From: an uncultured Myxococcales bacterium
GTDB lineage: Bacteria > Myxococcota_A > UBA9042
Direction of reading: 5' to 3'
DNA length: 48,453 nucleotides
Assembly (NCBI GenBank): GCA_903924465.1
Contig: CAIYBN010000087.1
Location: 1-48,453, forward strand
Shown here: positions 1 through 10,500 of the stretch, piece after piece
How the letters are laid out: each line of letters starts with the position of its first letter
Position numbering within the stretch: the first letter of the stretch is position 1
Program-made: the position numbers and the translations under genes
The notes under the pieces: model-generated
Told to the model about the DNA's origin: nothing
Database searches by the model: none
What the model saw: the letters and a program-made list of their open reading frames with translations, nothing else

Positions 1-402
1 GCATTCGTTGATATCGGTGCACGTCACGCCGTTGCCGCTGTAGCCGGAGTTGCAGGAGCACGTGAAGCTGCCGACGGTATTCGCGCACGTCGCCTGGGCG
101 CTGCAATTCGCCGTGCCGGCGGTGCACTCGTTGATATCGGTGCACGTCACGCCGTTGCCGCTGTAGCCGGAGTTGCAGGAGCAAGTGAAGCTGCCGACGG
201 TATTCGCGCACGTCGCCTGGGCGCTGCAATTCGCCGTGCCGGCGGTGCATTCGTTGATATCGGTGCACGTCACGCCGTTGCCGCTGTAGCCGGAGTTGCA
301 GGAGCACGTGAAACTGCCGACGGTATTCGCGCACGTCGCCTGGGCGCTGCAATTCGCCGTGCCAGCGGTGCATTCGTTGATGTCCGTGCACGTCACGCCG
401 TC
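1..402. repeat. Tandem 123-bp repeat encoding EGF_CA modules
   Basis: Near-identical units begin at 1, 124, 247 and 370, with a period of exactly 123 bp (41 codons). The first three copies differ at only a few bases and the fourth is diverged. Each unit encodes one calcium-binding-type EGF module (DINEC, then CSAQATC, then FTCSCNSGYSG). The array continues past the left edge, so the copy number is unknown. Near-identity suggests recent expansion or ongoing homogenisation. Confidence 0.9.
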
Positions 403-3400
403 ACCGCTGTAGCCGCTTGGACACGCGCCACAAACCGCGCCGGACGCGGAGTTGGTGCACGTCACCAGCGCGCTGCAACCGCCGTTGTTGGTCAAGCACG
501 GGTTGACGTTGGTCAGCGTAAACGTCGCGGATGTCGCGCCGGAAGGGACGGTGGCGGTGACGTTGTAGCTGCCGGCTGTGACGCCTGCGATGGCCGTGAT
601 CGCCGTGGTGCCGGAGGCGTCCGTCGTGCCGGTGGTTGCCGCCAAGGTGGCCGTCGCGCCGCTGACCGGAGCGCCGAATGTCACCACCGCGTCGGGGACC
701 AGATTGCCGCCGGCATCCGTGACCTGGACGACGAGTGCATCGGTGAATTGTGCGCCGCTTGCCGCGCTCTGACCACCGCCGGAGACACGTGTCACATTTT
801 TGGCTGCTCCGGGCACGTTCGTGAGGGTGAACGTCACGGGCGCCGCTCCGGTGGCGGATGCCGTGACCGTGTACGTGCCCGCCAGACTGCCGGCTGTCGG
901 AATGACGCTCGTCGCATACCCATCCACGTCGGTGGCCGCCGTCGTCGCGCTGAAGACGGCCGTGGCGCCGCTGGCCGGCGGAGTGAACGTGACTGTGCCG
1001 GCGACCGGCGCACTTGAACTGTCGAGCAGCTGCACGACCAGGGGCGCACCGAAAGCGCTGCCCGCCGGCGCGCTTTGGCCATCACCGGACATCAACGTCA
1101 GCGTATTGGCGCCCAAATTCGTGAGCTGAAATACCGCAGGCGTGGCGCTGCCGACGACGGTTGCGTTGACGGTGTACATGCCGACAGTCGCCCCAGATGT
1201 CGCAGTGACGCTGGCCTTGCCGAGCGCGTCCGTCGTGGCTGTCGGACTCGAAAGTGTGCAAGTTGCGCCGCTGGCCGGTGGCGTGAACGTCACGGTGACC
1301 CCTGGAACGGCATTGCCGCCTGCATCGGCGACGATGACCGCCAAAGGCACGGCAAACGGTGTCGTCGGACTGGCGGCGGCGGATTGTGGCGTCCCGCTGA
1401 GGGCATAAATCGCTGCAGCACCCGAGTTCAGGTTCTCCAGCGCGAACGAAACCGCCGTCAGCGCCCCGGTCTTGGCAGAAGCCGACCAAGTGCCTGCCGT
1501 ACTGTTTGCGGTCACCGTCACGCTTGCCAGGCCGTTGCCGTCCGTCGTCGCGGTGGCGCTGGACAAGGTGCCCGCCGCGCCGCTCGCAGGCACCGTGAAG
1601 GAGACGCTCACGCCGGGAACCGGATTGCCGGCGGCATCCGTCACGAGGACCATCAGGGGCGACAGGAACGCGCCGTTGATGGGCGCCTGGTTGATGTCAG
1701 GTGCCTTGCCGCCTTGGACGTAGACAATATTCGCGGCCGGACCGACGTTGGTCAGGGCAAATGTCGCGCCCGTCACCACGCCGCCGACGCTCGCCGTGAC
1801 GTTGTAGCTCCCGGCGGTGCCGTTGGCCGTCGCCGTCACGGTCGCCACACCATAGGAGTTGGTGGTCGCAGACGTCGCGCTCAGGGTCGCTGATGCGCCG
1901 GATGCCGGCACCGCAAAGGTGACCGATTTGCCGGACAACGGATTGCCGCTTGCATCCGTGACCAGCGCGGAAAGCGCGGTGCCGAATGCCGTACTCGTCC
2001 GCGCCGCTTGATTGCTGCCCGAATACGCATAGATGGCCGCCGCGGCCGCCACCGGTGTTGTGACAAATGTCGCGGTGACCGCGGTCGATGTGCCACTCGT
2101 CGTGACGTCGCAGCTGGTCGATGCACCGCAGGACGCACCGGCTCCGCTCCAACCACTGAAAACGTAGCCAATCGCCGGCGCTGCGGTCAGCTTGACGACC
2201 GTGCCCGTGCCGTATTTGTAGCTGGCCGAGGTGCATCCGGAGGTGCAGTTGATGCCCGCCGGAGCCGAGGTGACGGTGCTCGTCGCGCCACCGGACTTGG
2301 TGAGCGAAAGCGTCGTGAGCGTGGTGCCAATCGTCTCGAATTCCGATGCCGTGTTGTTGCTCGGATTCAGCTCGACTAAGCCGCTCGGCGTCGTGGTCAC
2401 GGTGTTGGTCACACTGCCGGCGCCGCTGCCGGTGACGACGTCCGCCGTGATCTGGTAGGAGCGTGTCTGGTTCGCGGTGAAACTCTGGGTGTGGGCAAAG
2501 CTGCCGGTGCCCTTGTTGCCGGCGCTGGAGGAGCAACCGCCGCCGGTCTTGAGGCGACACCAGGAGATGTTGGTGAGCTGCGCAGGCGCGGTCCAACGCG
2601 TCACGGAACTGACTGTGTTGCTGGACGTATTCGTCACGGCCACGGTCCAAACCACGCTCTTTTGGTTCCACAGCAACGCCTGATTGCCGTCGCTGATGGT
2701 GATCGACATGTCCGTGCTGCTGCTCGCGCTCGGCGCGCCGATGACGGGAACGCTGACGGTGGTGCCGTAGAGCTGCGACATGTTCACGGCACTGGCGTAG
2801 TACGATCCTGCGGTGATATTGCCCGTCGCGGCGGACGCGACGTTGACCTGCACCTGGAACGAGCCGCCGGTGCCGGCAGGCAGACTGCCCAACGCGCAGG
2901 TGATGGTGCCCGCGCTGCCGTTGGCGGGACCGGTGCAGTTGGACGGCAACGCGATGGCGCTGTTCCAGGTCGTCTGTGGCGGCGTCGGGAAGACGACTTG
3001 GGCGCCAATGGCTGTGCCTGAACCGCCGTTGCTGTAGTTGACCGTGTAGGTCAACGTCGACCCCGCGGCGACGGAAGTTTTGTCCACGGTTGCCCAGGTG
3101 TAGAGACTTGGCAAATCGGTACCAAAGCCATCGACATAGACACGGCCAAAGTGTCCGCCCAGCGAACAACCACTTGCGACCACCGTCAGTTTGACAACGT
3201 CGCCCACCGCGAGCTTGGACCCGCCTGGGGCAATGTCCACCAGCCGCCAATCCGTCCACAGCGTCGTGTTCTTGGTGAGCACGCTCGTCGTCGTTTTCCA
3301 CGGCACGCCGGCTTCACCGGCCGTGTTGAAGGTGGTGTAGAGCGTCGTGCCCTTCGACACGTTGAGCAACTCGACGTAGTAATACGGCTGCTGATTGTAG

Positions 3401-3912
3401 CTGTGCGCTGGATTTTCCAGCACCGGCGCAATCGCGAAACGCACGTGGATGAGGCCGTCTGAGGAATCGATGTCGGATGAACCGATGGTCATGGACTGCG
3501 CCATCGAGTTCGCGTTCTTGTTCTTGCCGTTCTCGGTCGTGTTCAGGTAGTTCACACGTGCCGACCGCACGCCAAAGAGCGGGTAGCGAAACGACTGGCC
3601 CGTGCCCAAATCCGGGTCCGGCTGCGATCCAACCGCGCCGCCCACAACGTACGTCTCCACCTTGCCGGCACCGGGCGTACCGAGGTTCAACGCCGAAAGC
3701 GCGGCAGGAGGCGAACTCGCAGTGCCCGCAACGCCACCGTTCAAGTAGGTCGAAATCGTCCAGCTACCCGGCGACGCACCGATGGCATCCGCCTCAAAAT
3801 CACCATTGGTGAACCCAGTTGCCCACGCCCCGCGTGCCGGCATGAGGGCGGCACACAACAGCAAGAACTGCACGACGCGAACTTCAAACTTGCGCGTTCC
3901 ACAACAACCCAT
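1..3912 (-). CDS. Giant secreted/surface protein with DUF11-like, Ig-like and EGF-like repeats (partial)
   Basis: The reading frame is open from an ATG at 3912 to the left window edge, so at least 1,304 residues are present and the C-terminus is missing. A purine-rich SD (AGGGAGAGG) precedes the ATG, and a signal peptide follows (hydrophobic VQFLLLCAALMPARGAWA). Domains in order: an N-terminal beta-sandwich-like region (about 30-215); two DUF11-type modules (about 270-510); a divergent InlB-B-like repeat with GYVFSGWSG (about 537-616); five Big_1-type Ig-like domains of about 100 residues (about 620-1137), each carrying a motif like DAGGNAVPGVTVTF; then EGF-like modules (1137 onward). The last modules have the calcium-binding DINEC signature and six Cys per 41 residues. 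These folds are typical of stalk-like surface or adhesion proteins. The role here is inferred; no catalytic domain is visible. Confidence 0.85.
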   Translation of the reverse strand, partial: MGCCGTRKFEVRVVQFLLLCAALMPARGAWATGFTNGDFEADAIGASPGSWTISTYLNGGVAGTASSPPAALSALNLGTPGAGKVETYVVGGAVGSQPDPDLGTGQSFRYPLFGVRSARVNYLNTTENGKNKNANSMAQSMTIGSSDIDSSDGLIHVRFAIAPVLENPAHSYNQQPYYYVELLNVSKGTTLYTTFNTAGEAGVPWKTTTSVLTKNTTLWTDWRLVDIAPGGSKLAVGDVVKLTVVASGCSLGGHFGRVYVDGFGTDLPSLYTWATVDKTSVAAGSTLTYTVNYSNGGSGTAIGAQVVFPTPPQTTWNSAIALPSNCTGPANGSAGTITCALGSLPAGTGGSFQVQVNVASAATGNITAGSYYASAVNMSQLYGTTVSVPVIGAPSASSSTDMSITISDGNQALLWNQKSVVWTVAVTNTSSNTVSSVTRWTAPAQLTNISWCRLKTGGGCSSSAGNKGTGSFAHTQSFTANQTRSYQITADVVTGSGAGSVTNTVTTTPSGLVELNPSNNTASEFETIGTTLTTLSLTKSGGATSTVTSAPAGINCTSGCTSASYKYGTGTVVKLTAAPAIGYVFSGWSGAGASCGASTSCDVTTSGTSTAVTATFVTTPVAAAAAIYAYSGSNQAARTSTAFGTALSALVTDASGNPLSGKSVTFAVPASGASATLSATSATTNSYGVATVTATANGTAGSYNVTASVGGVVTGATFALTNVGPAANIVYVQGGKAPDINQAPINGAFLSPLMVLVTDAAGNPVPGVSVSFTVPASGAAGTLSSATATTDGNGLASVTVTANSTAGTWSASAKTGALTAVSFALENLNSGAAAIYALSGTPQSAAASPTTPFAVPLAVIVADAGGNAVPGVTVTFTPPASGATCTLSSPTATTDALGKASVTATSGATVGMYTVNATVVGSATPAVFQLTNLGANTLTLMSGDGQSAPAGSAFGAPLVVQLLDSSSAPVAGTVTFTPPASGATAVFSATTAATDVDGYATSVIPTAGSLAGTYTVTASATGAAPVTFTLTNVPGAAKNVTRVSGGGQSAASGAQFTDALVVQVTDAGGNLVPDAVVTFGAPVSGATATLAATTGTTDASGTTAITAIAGVTAGSYNVTATVPSGATSATFTLTNVNPCLTNNGGCSALVTCTNSASGAVCGACPSGYSGDGVTCTDINECTAGTANCSAQATCANTVGSFTCSCNSGYSGNGVTCTDINECTAGTANCSAQATCANTVGSFTCSCNSGYSGNGVTCTDINECTAGTANCSAQATCANTVGSFTCSCNSGYSGNGVTCTDINEC

Positions 3913-4324
3913 GACGATTTCCTCTCCCTGTGGCGCGGTCTTCCGGCGGGCCGACACGGCACTGCGGCGAGCTGCCAATCTGGTGTAGGCCTGCGGGTGC
4001 GGCGAACGCACTCGGCCTTCCCAGAAATGCAGTGCAGCACGCTCAGAACGGCATGACAAGAAGCTGAGGGGAGGGAAGTGGCGGTAAAATGCCGCATGGG
4101 CAATTCGTTCGCATCTCCACAAGACACAGAAACGCACCACGTATCAGGAGATTATCTACGAGTGTGCAGAATTGTGTTCACGGCAAGTTGACCGGACCCG
4201 CTTGGCCCGCGGCCACGCGTCAAGAGTGAACGCTTGCAAGTTCCTCTGCTACCAGCGCCCGCCCGGGCCAAGCCGCGTGCGCGTTGGGCACCGGAATCGC
4301 GGTGCGCCAAGCCAACGTCGCGCG
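3913..4324. other. Intergenic region, 412 bp
   Basis: It lies between two minus-strand genes and must hold the promoter of the giant surface protein gene. I see no convincing ORF, promoter hexamers or terminator hairpin. The only clear element is the SD directly upstream of the ATG at 3912. Confidence 0.5.
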
Positions 4325-5773
4325 CTACGGACAAGGTCCAACAACTTCCAACTCATCGAGCACAAAGCCCATCTTCGCCTTGTTGGAAGTGTCATACTTG
4401 ACCTGATCGAACCACACCTTGACCTGCGCGCTCTGTCCGGCCCACGGCGAGAGGTCCACAGCAAACGGCTTCCACGTTTGGCCCGTCGTGCTGCCTCCCA
4501 AGTCCTTCAACTTGCTCCACAAGGGCGTCGTGATCCCACCGACAATCAGGTCAATTCCCGCCAAATGCACCGCGGTTCCAGGTTCAACGTCCAGGTAGAT
4601 CCAGCCCTTCAATTGGCTCGGCGAAGCCGGCACGCTGAACACGGGTGACGTCGCCGCCCCTTTGTTGGCGTTGCCCGTCTCAAAGCTCACCTGGTCCGGA
4701 ATGCCAAAGCGCAACGCGCCGCCGCCGCTGACGTAGATGAGCCCGGTCTTGTGGAAATAGGCCGTCGGATGCGCCATGTCCGCGATCCAGCCATCCATGC
4801 TCGTGTCAAAGTGCCACCACACGTGCGTTCCCGCGCCAGTGGCCAGCGTGTGCTGGCAGACATGGGCGACGCACGCGTCGATTTGGCACGCCTTGTTGAC
4901 CATGCAGGCGTCGTTGCTGCTGCAACAGCCGGTTCCGGCTTTGGGCACATAGCTGCACTGTCCGCCCAGACAACTGCCGGCCAGACAGCTGTTGCCCGGG
5001 CAGTCGCCGGCGCTGGCGCACGTGGTCGCCAGGCCGATCCATTGGTGAATGCATTGATTCTTGGTGCAGGAATCGACGCTGCTGTCGTCGTTGTCGTCGC
5101 ACTGCCCGGCGTTCTGGCAGCACCCGGGAACAGTCGCGTTGGTGCATTTGCCACCCGCGCACGTGTCGCTGGTGCACGCGTTGCCGTCGGCGCAGTCGCT
5201 GTTGGCCTGGCAGCAGTTGGCCTTGGATTGCCAGTCGCACTGGCCGGCCTTGCACGACGCGACAACGCACGCAGAGCCGCCGCCGCAATCGCCGTCGACC
5301 TTGCAGCAGCCCGCGGCGAGCGCGTACTTGCACGCACCAGTCGTCTTGTCGCAGGTGTCGTTGGTGCACGCGTCGTTGTCCGCGCACATGGCGTCGTAGG
5401 TGCACCCCGTCGCGGGCGTGTAGCACAGGAACGTCAGCGTGTTGCACTTTTGCGGCGACGCGCAATCCGCATCCGCGGCGCATTGGTAGCCCGCGCAGGC
5501 GCCGTGAAAACAGTAATGCTGCGCCTCATCTGTCACACTATTGTCATTGCACTCGACATCGGCGGTACACGCTTTGGCGACGCATTCCGTCCCGGCGCAG
5601 ACCTGCGAAGCGGGACACGCGTACGCACAGCCAAGCACTTCGGCCACGCCGTCCGGTACCGTTTGGACGTCGACCTGGGCGTTCAGATCGTCGGCGTCAA
5701 GCGCTGGATCCGCGATGGGTTTCAGTTCGCAAGCGGTCAGGAACAGCACAAAACAGGCCAGAACAACACGCAC
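4325..5773 (-). CDS. Cys-rich surface lipoprotein with C-terminal beta-sandwich-like domain
   Basis: The protein has 482 residues. The N-terminus has a short hydrophobic stretch and lipobox L-T-A-C with Cys15, so lipidation is expected. Residues about 45-320 hold repeated Cys modules of the form CxxxxDCxDGNACTSDTCxxGKC, rich in Asp and Cys and probably disulphide-bonded or metal-binding outside the cell. Residues about 325-482 have no such repeats and read as a beta-sandwich or carbohydrate-binding-like fold (motifs HFDTSMDGW, KGWIYLDV, FVLDELEVVGPC). The same module type recurs in the lipoproteins at 7506-11789, 29198-30622 and 39281-44701. Function is unknown. It diverges from hemN, with a shared upstream region of 193 bp. 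Confidence 0.85.
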   Translation of the reverse strand: MRVVLACFVLFLTACELKPIADPALDADDLNAQVDVQTVPDGVAEVLGCAYACPASQVCAGTECVAKACTADVECNDNSVTDEAQHYCFHGACAGYQCAADADCASPQKCNTLTFLCYTPATGCTYDAMCADNDACTNDTCDKTTGACKYALAAGCCKVDGDCGGGSACVVASCKAGQCDWQSKANCCQANSDCADGNACTSDTCAGGKCTNATVPGCCQNAGQCDDNDDSSVDSCTKNQCIHQWIGLATTCASAGDCPGNSCLAGSCLGGQCSYVPKAGTGCCSSNDACMVNKACQIDACVAHVCQHTLATGAGTHVWWHFDTSMDGWIADMAHPTAYFHKTGLIYVSGGGALRFGIPDQVSFETGNANKGAATSPVFSVPASPSQLKGWIYLDVEPGTAVHLAGIDLIVGGITTPLWSKLKDLGGSTTGQTWKPFAVDLSPWAGQSAQVKVWFDQVKYDTSNKAKMGFVLDELEVVGPCP

Positions 5774-5845
5774 GGGACACCTCCGCGGGCGAGCTTAGCG
5801 GTTTGCGCGCAGAACGGATATGCTTGGCAACGGTCAGCGCGCCAC

Positions 5846-5859
5846 TTGATCCAGATCAA
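5846..5859 (+). promoter_or_regulatory. FNR/ANR-type operator upstream of hemN
   Basis: TTGATCCAGATCAA is a perfect match to the FNR-family consensus TTGAT-N4-ATCAA. Its centre is at 5852.5. A weak -10-like element (TATCGT, 5882-5887) lies at the spacing expected for a class II activator site centred near -41.5. Anaerobic activation of hemN by FNR-type regulators is established in several proteobacteria, so this placement makes biological sense. The regulator itself is not in the window. Confidence 0.8.
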
Positions 5860-5966
5860 GGCGGCGTGCACGCTATGGCGTTATCGTTGCCGACGGAGCC
5901 GACTTTGCGGCTCTCGCGTCGGGCGGGACGCGGTCAGTTGGCGGGAACAAACGAGAGAAGCAAACC

Positions 5967-7427
5967 ATGCGCAAAGTCACGGATAGTCAGGCCACGCGGT
6001 TGGGCAGAGAACCCACCTTGGACATGGAACCCATCAAGCCCCGGTTCGAACTGCCGGACCTGCCCGTCGATGTGCTCAAGCGCTACGCCGGTCGCGGACC
6101 GCGCTACACGAGCTACCCGCCCGCGACGGCGTGGAGCACGGCAGTCGGACCGGACGAATACCGCGCCGCGCTGGAGCACGCCCGCGATTTTGCGCCGAAC
6201 CGGCCGCAATCCGTCTACGTCCACATTCCGTTCTGCCCCAGCCATTGCTGGTTCTGCGCCTGCAACGTGCTCATCACCGATCGCACGGACCTGGCCGACG
6301 TCTACCTCGATCACGTCGAGATGGAGTTGAACCTGCTGCGGAAGTCGCTGTCGCACGCCCCCGTGGCGCAGCTGCACTGGGGCGGCGGTTCGCCGAGTTA
6401 CCTGACGCCAGTCCAGATGAAGCGGCTGCACGATCTCATCGCGTCGGCTTTCACGTTCGCGCCGGATGCGGAACAGTCGATTGAAGTCGATCCGCGGATC
6501 ACGACCGACGCGCACCTGGCGATGCTCGCCCAACTCGGTTTCAATCGCCTGAGCATGGGCGTGCAGGACTTTGACCCACACGTGCAATTGGCGATCCACC
6601 GCCTGCAGACCGCGACGCAGACCGCGGCGTTCGTCAAGCGCTGTCGCGCGCACGGCTTCAACAGCCTGAACGTCGATCTGGTGTACGGCCTGCCCAAGCA
6701 GGACCGCGAGAATTTCGCCCGCACGCTGGATCAGGTCTGCGAAATGTCGCCAGAGCGGCTGGCGGTGTACGGCTATGCGCACGTGCCGTGGGTGAAGCCG
6801 TCGCAGAAGAAGATCGACGAGACGACGCTGCCGGGACCGGATTTGCGTTTTGACCTGTTCCGGGACGCCCTGGAAGTGTTCCTGAGCGAAGGGTACAGTT
6901 ACGTCGGCATGGACCACTTTGCCAAGCCGGACGATGAGTTGGCGATCGCCGCGCAGAACGGCACGCTGCATCGCAACTTCATGGGCTACACGACGCGCGC
7001 CGGGACGGATCTGGTGTCGATGGGCATGACGGCCATCAGCTACGTCGATGGCACGTACGCGCAGAACGAGCACAAGCTCAATCCGTACTACCGCGACGTC
7101 CAGGCCGGCAAACTGCCCGTCACCCGTGGCTGGCGGCTCACGCGCGACGACGAAATCCGTTCCAGCCTCATCCAGGACCTGATGTGCCGCGGCGGCGTCA
7201 ACAAGCGCGAACTGGAGAAGAAGTTCGGCATCGTTTTCGACAGCTACTTCGCCGAAGCGCTGGCGGCAATCGCACCGCTGGCCAAGGACGGGCTGTGCAC
7301 GCTGACGACGGATCGGATCGAGGCGACGTTTGTCGGCCGGATCCTGATTCGCACGCTGGCGATGGCTTTTGACGCGCACTTGCCCAAGGCGAACGACGGA
7401 CTGGCGCGGTTCTCGGCGACGGTGTAG
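5967..7427 (+). CDS. hemN: Oxygen-independent coproporphyrinogen III dehydrogenase
   Basis: The 486-residue protein is close to the usual HemN length of about 455-460, with a short N-terminal extension. This radical SAM enzyme decarboxylates coproporphyrinogen III to protoporphyrinogen IX without oxygen in haem synthesis. The cluster motif is CX3CX2CXC at C90, C94, C97 and C99 (HIPFCPSHCWFCAC). The fourth Cys, and the GGGSPSYL motif near 139, support true HemN rather than the haem chaperone HemW. Downstream motifs YGLPKQ and GMDHFA are also HemN-like. The start at 5967 follows a GAGAG-type SD; a second in-frame ATG at 6024 is possible. The perfect FNR box upstream suggests induction under low oxygen. 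It is convergent with the next gene. Confidence 0.95.
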   Translation: MRKVTDSQATRLGREPTLDMEPIKPRFELPDLPVDVLKRYAGRGPRYTSYPPATAWSTAVGPDEYRAALEHARDFAPNRPQSVYVHIPFCPSHCWFCACNVLITDRTDLADVYLDHVEMELNLLRKSLSHAPVAQLHWGGGSPSYLTPVQMKRLHDLIASAFTFAPDAEQSIEVDPRITTDAHLAMLAQLGFNRLSMGVQDFDPHVQLAIHRLQTATQTAAFVKRCRAHGFNSLNVDLVYGLPKQDRENFARTLDQVCEMSPERLAVYGYAHVPWVKPSQKKIDETTLPGPDLRFDLFRDALEVFLSEGYSYVGMDHFAKPDDELAIAAQNGTLHRNFMGYTTRAGTDLVSMGMTAISYVDGTYAQNEHKLNPYYRDVQAGKLPVTRGWRLTRDDEIRSSLIQDLMCRGGVNKRELEKKFGIVFDSYFAEALAAIAPLAKDGLCTLTTDRIEATFVGRILIRTLAMAFDAHLPKANDGLARFSATV

Positions 7428-7505
7428 CCGGGACGCCAAACGCCGACGTCGTCGGTCAAGCTCCCTGTCGGGGTGCAGCTGGCACGCGCCCCGGGGCTTT
7501 GGACA

Positions 7506-10500
7506 CTACCACACGTAGCGCAAGCAATAGTTCATCGCGTCGGCGAACGCCACATGCCCGCCCGGCAGCAGCGTGATGCCGCTCGGTTGGCTGACCTGCG
7601 CTTGGGCGAGCGGCACGTAGTCGCCGAAATAGCCCGCCGTGCCCGTGCCCGCGACCGTGGAGATGTTGCCGGCGCTATCGATCTGGCGAATTCGGTTGTC
7701 ATTGGCTTCAGTCAGCCAGATCTTGCCGCTGGCATCGACCGCCACGCTGTTCGTGCCCTTGAGCGCCGCCGTGGTAGCGGGAACACCTTCGCCGTTGTCA
7801 CCCGACAATGCGCCGGCCACGAGCGACAAGGTGCCGTTCGGAGCGCGCTTGACGATCGCGCTAATGGGCGCCCCCGAGGAGAACGTGCCACAGAAGGTCG
7901 CACCGATGTAGGCGTTGCCCGCCGCGTCCCAGGAAATGGCGCAGCCCGCGTTGTAGCCCAGATAGTTGGGCAGGAACGAGACGCCGCCACAACTGGAAAA
8001 GTCCAATGTTTGGCTGCAATTCGTGCCCGATTGCGAGCCCAACCAAGGCGTGATGATCGACGTGTTCAGGTCGATGCGCCGGATGCGGTTGTGACCGGAA
8101 TCCGCGACATAGAGCCCCGCGTCAGGTCCCTTGTAGAGGTGGACGGGGTTCGCGAACACAGCTTCACTCGCTGGGCCACTGTCACCGTAACCCGGCGAAG
8201 GGGCACCGCCGCCGCCGGCGAATGTCGTGATGATGCCTGTGGTCAGATCGACCACGCGAATGACTGAGTTGCTCGTGTCGGCGATGTAGAGCTGCTGATT
8301 GGCTTCGTCGAGTGCGACGCCCGACGGCCACGACAACTTCGCGTCAGGACCCGGGCCATTGTCGCCGGAATAGCCTGAGGTCGATCCCGCGACAACGGTC
8401 AAGTACCCGGTTGGCGTCAGACGATAGATCAACGCGTTGTGGGCATCGGCAATGTACAGCGTGCCATCGGAGGCGGCGACCATGTCGCCCAGCGCGTCTG
8501 CGTGCGCAAGCGTCGCGGCCCCGGGCTTGCCGTCATTGGCAGCGCTGTGGTCGATGTTGAGCGCGGTAAAGACCGTCCCGGGGTCCGGTGCTGTCGCGGT
8601 CATCGTGAACTCGACCGGGCTGCCGGAGACATCCTTGCCGTCCAAGTCCTTGAAGTTCGCATGGATTTTGTATGATTGAGGAGCGAGACCTGGGCGACCG
8701 ACACTCTTTACGTTGCCATTTGCGTCGGACTTCACATGGGTGGCATACAATCCCGCGCCGAGATCGACGACGCTGAAGTCGACGTAATAGCCCACCAGCG
8801 GCACGCCCTTGTCATCCACGAGCTTCGCGACAAAGGGCGCCGGCAGGACCTGATCCACCGTGTTCGACTGGTTATTGCCGGAAACCAGCGACAGGGTGGC
8901 AGGCGTCGGCGTTGTCTGGCCAATCACGGAGACTTCACGCACCGCGCAGTTGGAGCTATCGACAAAGAACAGGTTCTGCGCCTCATCGAACAGCAACGTC
9001 CACGGCACGTTGATCTGGGTCTGATTCGTCGGGACATAGTCGCCCGCATACCCGGCCGTGCCATCGCCAAGCAACGTGGTGACCCGGCCGCTCGCCTGCT
9101 CGATTTTGCGCACCCTGTGGCTGCCCGGCTCGGAGACGTAGACGTTGCCGACCGTGTCGATGGCGATGCCGCCGATGCCGCCAAATGCGGTTTGATTTGC
9201 GGGACCGTTGTCACCCGTCAGGCCATAGTACTTGCCGGCGACGTAGGACAACGTTCCGTCCGGCGCGCGCTTGAGGACGCCGTTCGGCGAGCCGCCTGTC
9301 GCGTTGCCGCAGATGGATGCCCCGACGTACGCGTTCCCGGCCGCGTCCCACGTGATCACGCAGCTTCCGGCGTAGCCCAAGTAATTGGGCAGGAACTGCG
9401 CGCCGCCGCAACTGTAGAAGTCGACGTCATCGTTGCAGTTTCCGCCGCTGGCAGTACCGAGCCACGGCGTGACGATCGACGTGTTCAGGTCAATACGCCG
9501 GATGCGGTTGTGGCCAGCGTCGGCAACGTAAAGGCCGGCGTCAGGACCTTTGTAGATGTGGTTGGGTTGCGAAAAGACTGCTGCATTGGCCGGCCCGCTG
9601 TCGCCATAACCGGGTGACGGTGCCGACCCTTCGCCGCCAAACGACGAGATGATGCCCGAAGCCAAGTCGATCACCCGGATGAGGTTGTTCTGGGTATCGG
9701 CGATGTAAAGCTGCCCGTTCGGCTCATCGAGCGCCACACCGCCTGGGTAGGAAAATTTCGCCTGAATTGCCGGGCCGTTGTCGCCGGAACTCCCTTGCGT
9801 CGTCCCCGCGATGACCGAGACCTCGCCCGCGGGCGTGACTTTCAGGATCTGGTGGTTGACGCTGTCGGCCACGTACAACGTGCCGTCGGAGGCCCGCGTC
9901 ATGTCACCCAGGAAGCTGGTATGCGCGGTCGTCGCCGGGCCAGGTTTGCCATCGTTGCCGTTGCTGTGATCCGCGTTGACCAGCGTATAGACGATGCCTG
10001 GATCCGCCGCTTTCGCTGTTGCGGTCAACGGAATCGGTGCCGCCAATTGCACTTTGATCGTGTAGACGTAGTCGCCCGTCGCGCGTCCCAACCGCGGAGA
10101 GAACGTGAACTTGCCCTGACCATTGGTCTTTCCCGTGCCAGGCACCGCTGCGGCTCCCGTCGGTGCGGTAATCGTCACCGTCGCGTCGGCCACGGGCGCG
10201 TTGCCCAAATCGACCACTTTGATGACGACCGGCAGAACCACGCCGTCGACCACTCCGGTCTGGCCGCCGCCCGTGACCACGGACGTGAAGTTGGAGAAAC
10301 TCTTGCACGATCCCGCCACGCAGCCCTTGCCGGTGCCGCACGGCGTGTCGTCAGGCGCCGGATCGCCCGTGTCGTTGCACACCGGCTTCTTGTTCACGCA
10401 CGTCGTCGTGCCGAGGTGGCACAAGTTCGTCGGCGCGCACGCCTCATCGGGGGTGCAAGCCTTGCAGGCAACCGGCGTGTGCTGACAGCCAGCAAAAGTG

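Noticed and set aside
1..402. CRISPR or satellite array
   Set aside because: The 123-bp units are contiguous, in frame and encode EGF modules.
1697..3301. 534-codon minus-strand ORF
   Set aside because: Same strand but a different frame from the giant surface protein, whose frame has a signal peptide and clear domains.
5934..7439. 501-codon minus-strand ORF
   Set aside because: Antisense shadow of hemN, whose catalytic motifs are intact.
7428..7505. Terminator between hemN and the NHL lipoprotein gene
   Set aside because: Only short GC palindromes and no T-run on either strand; not convincing.
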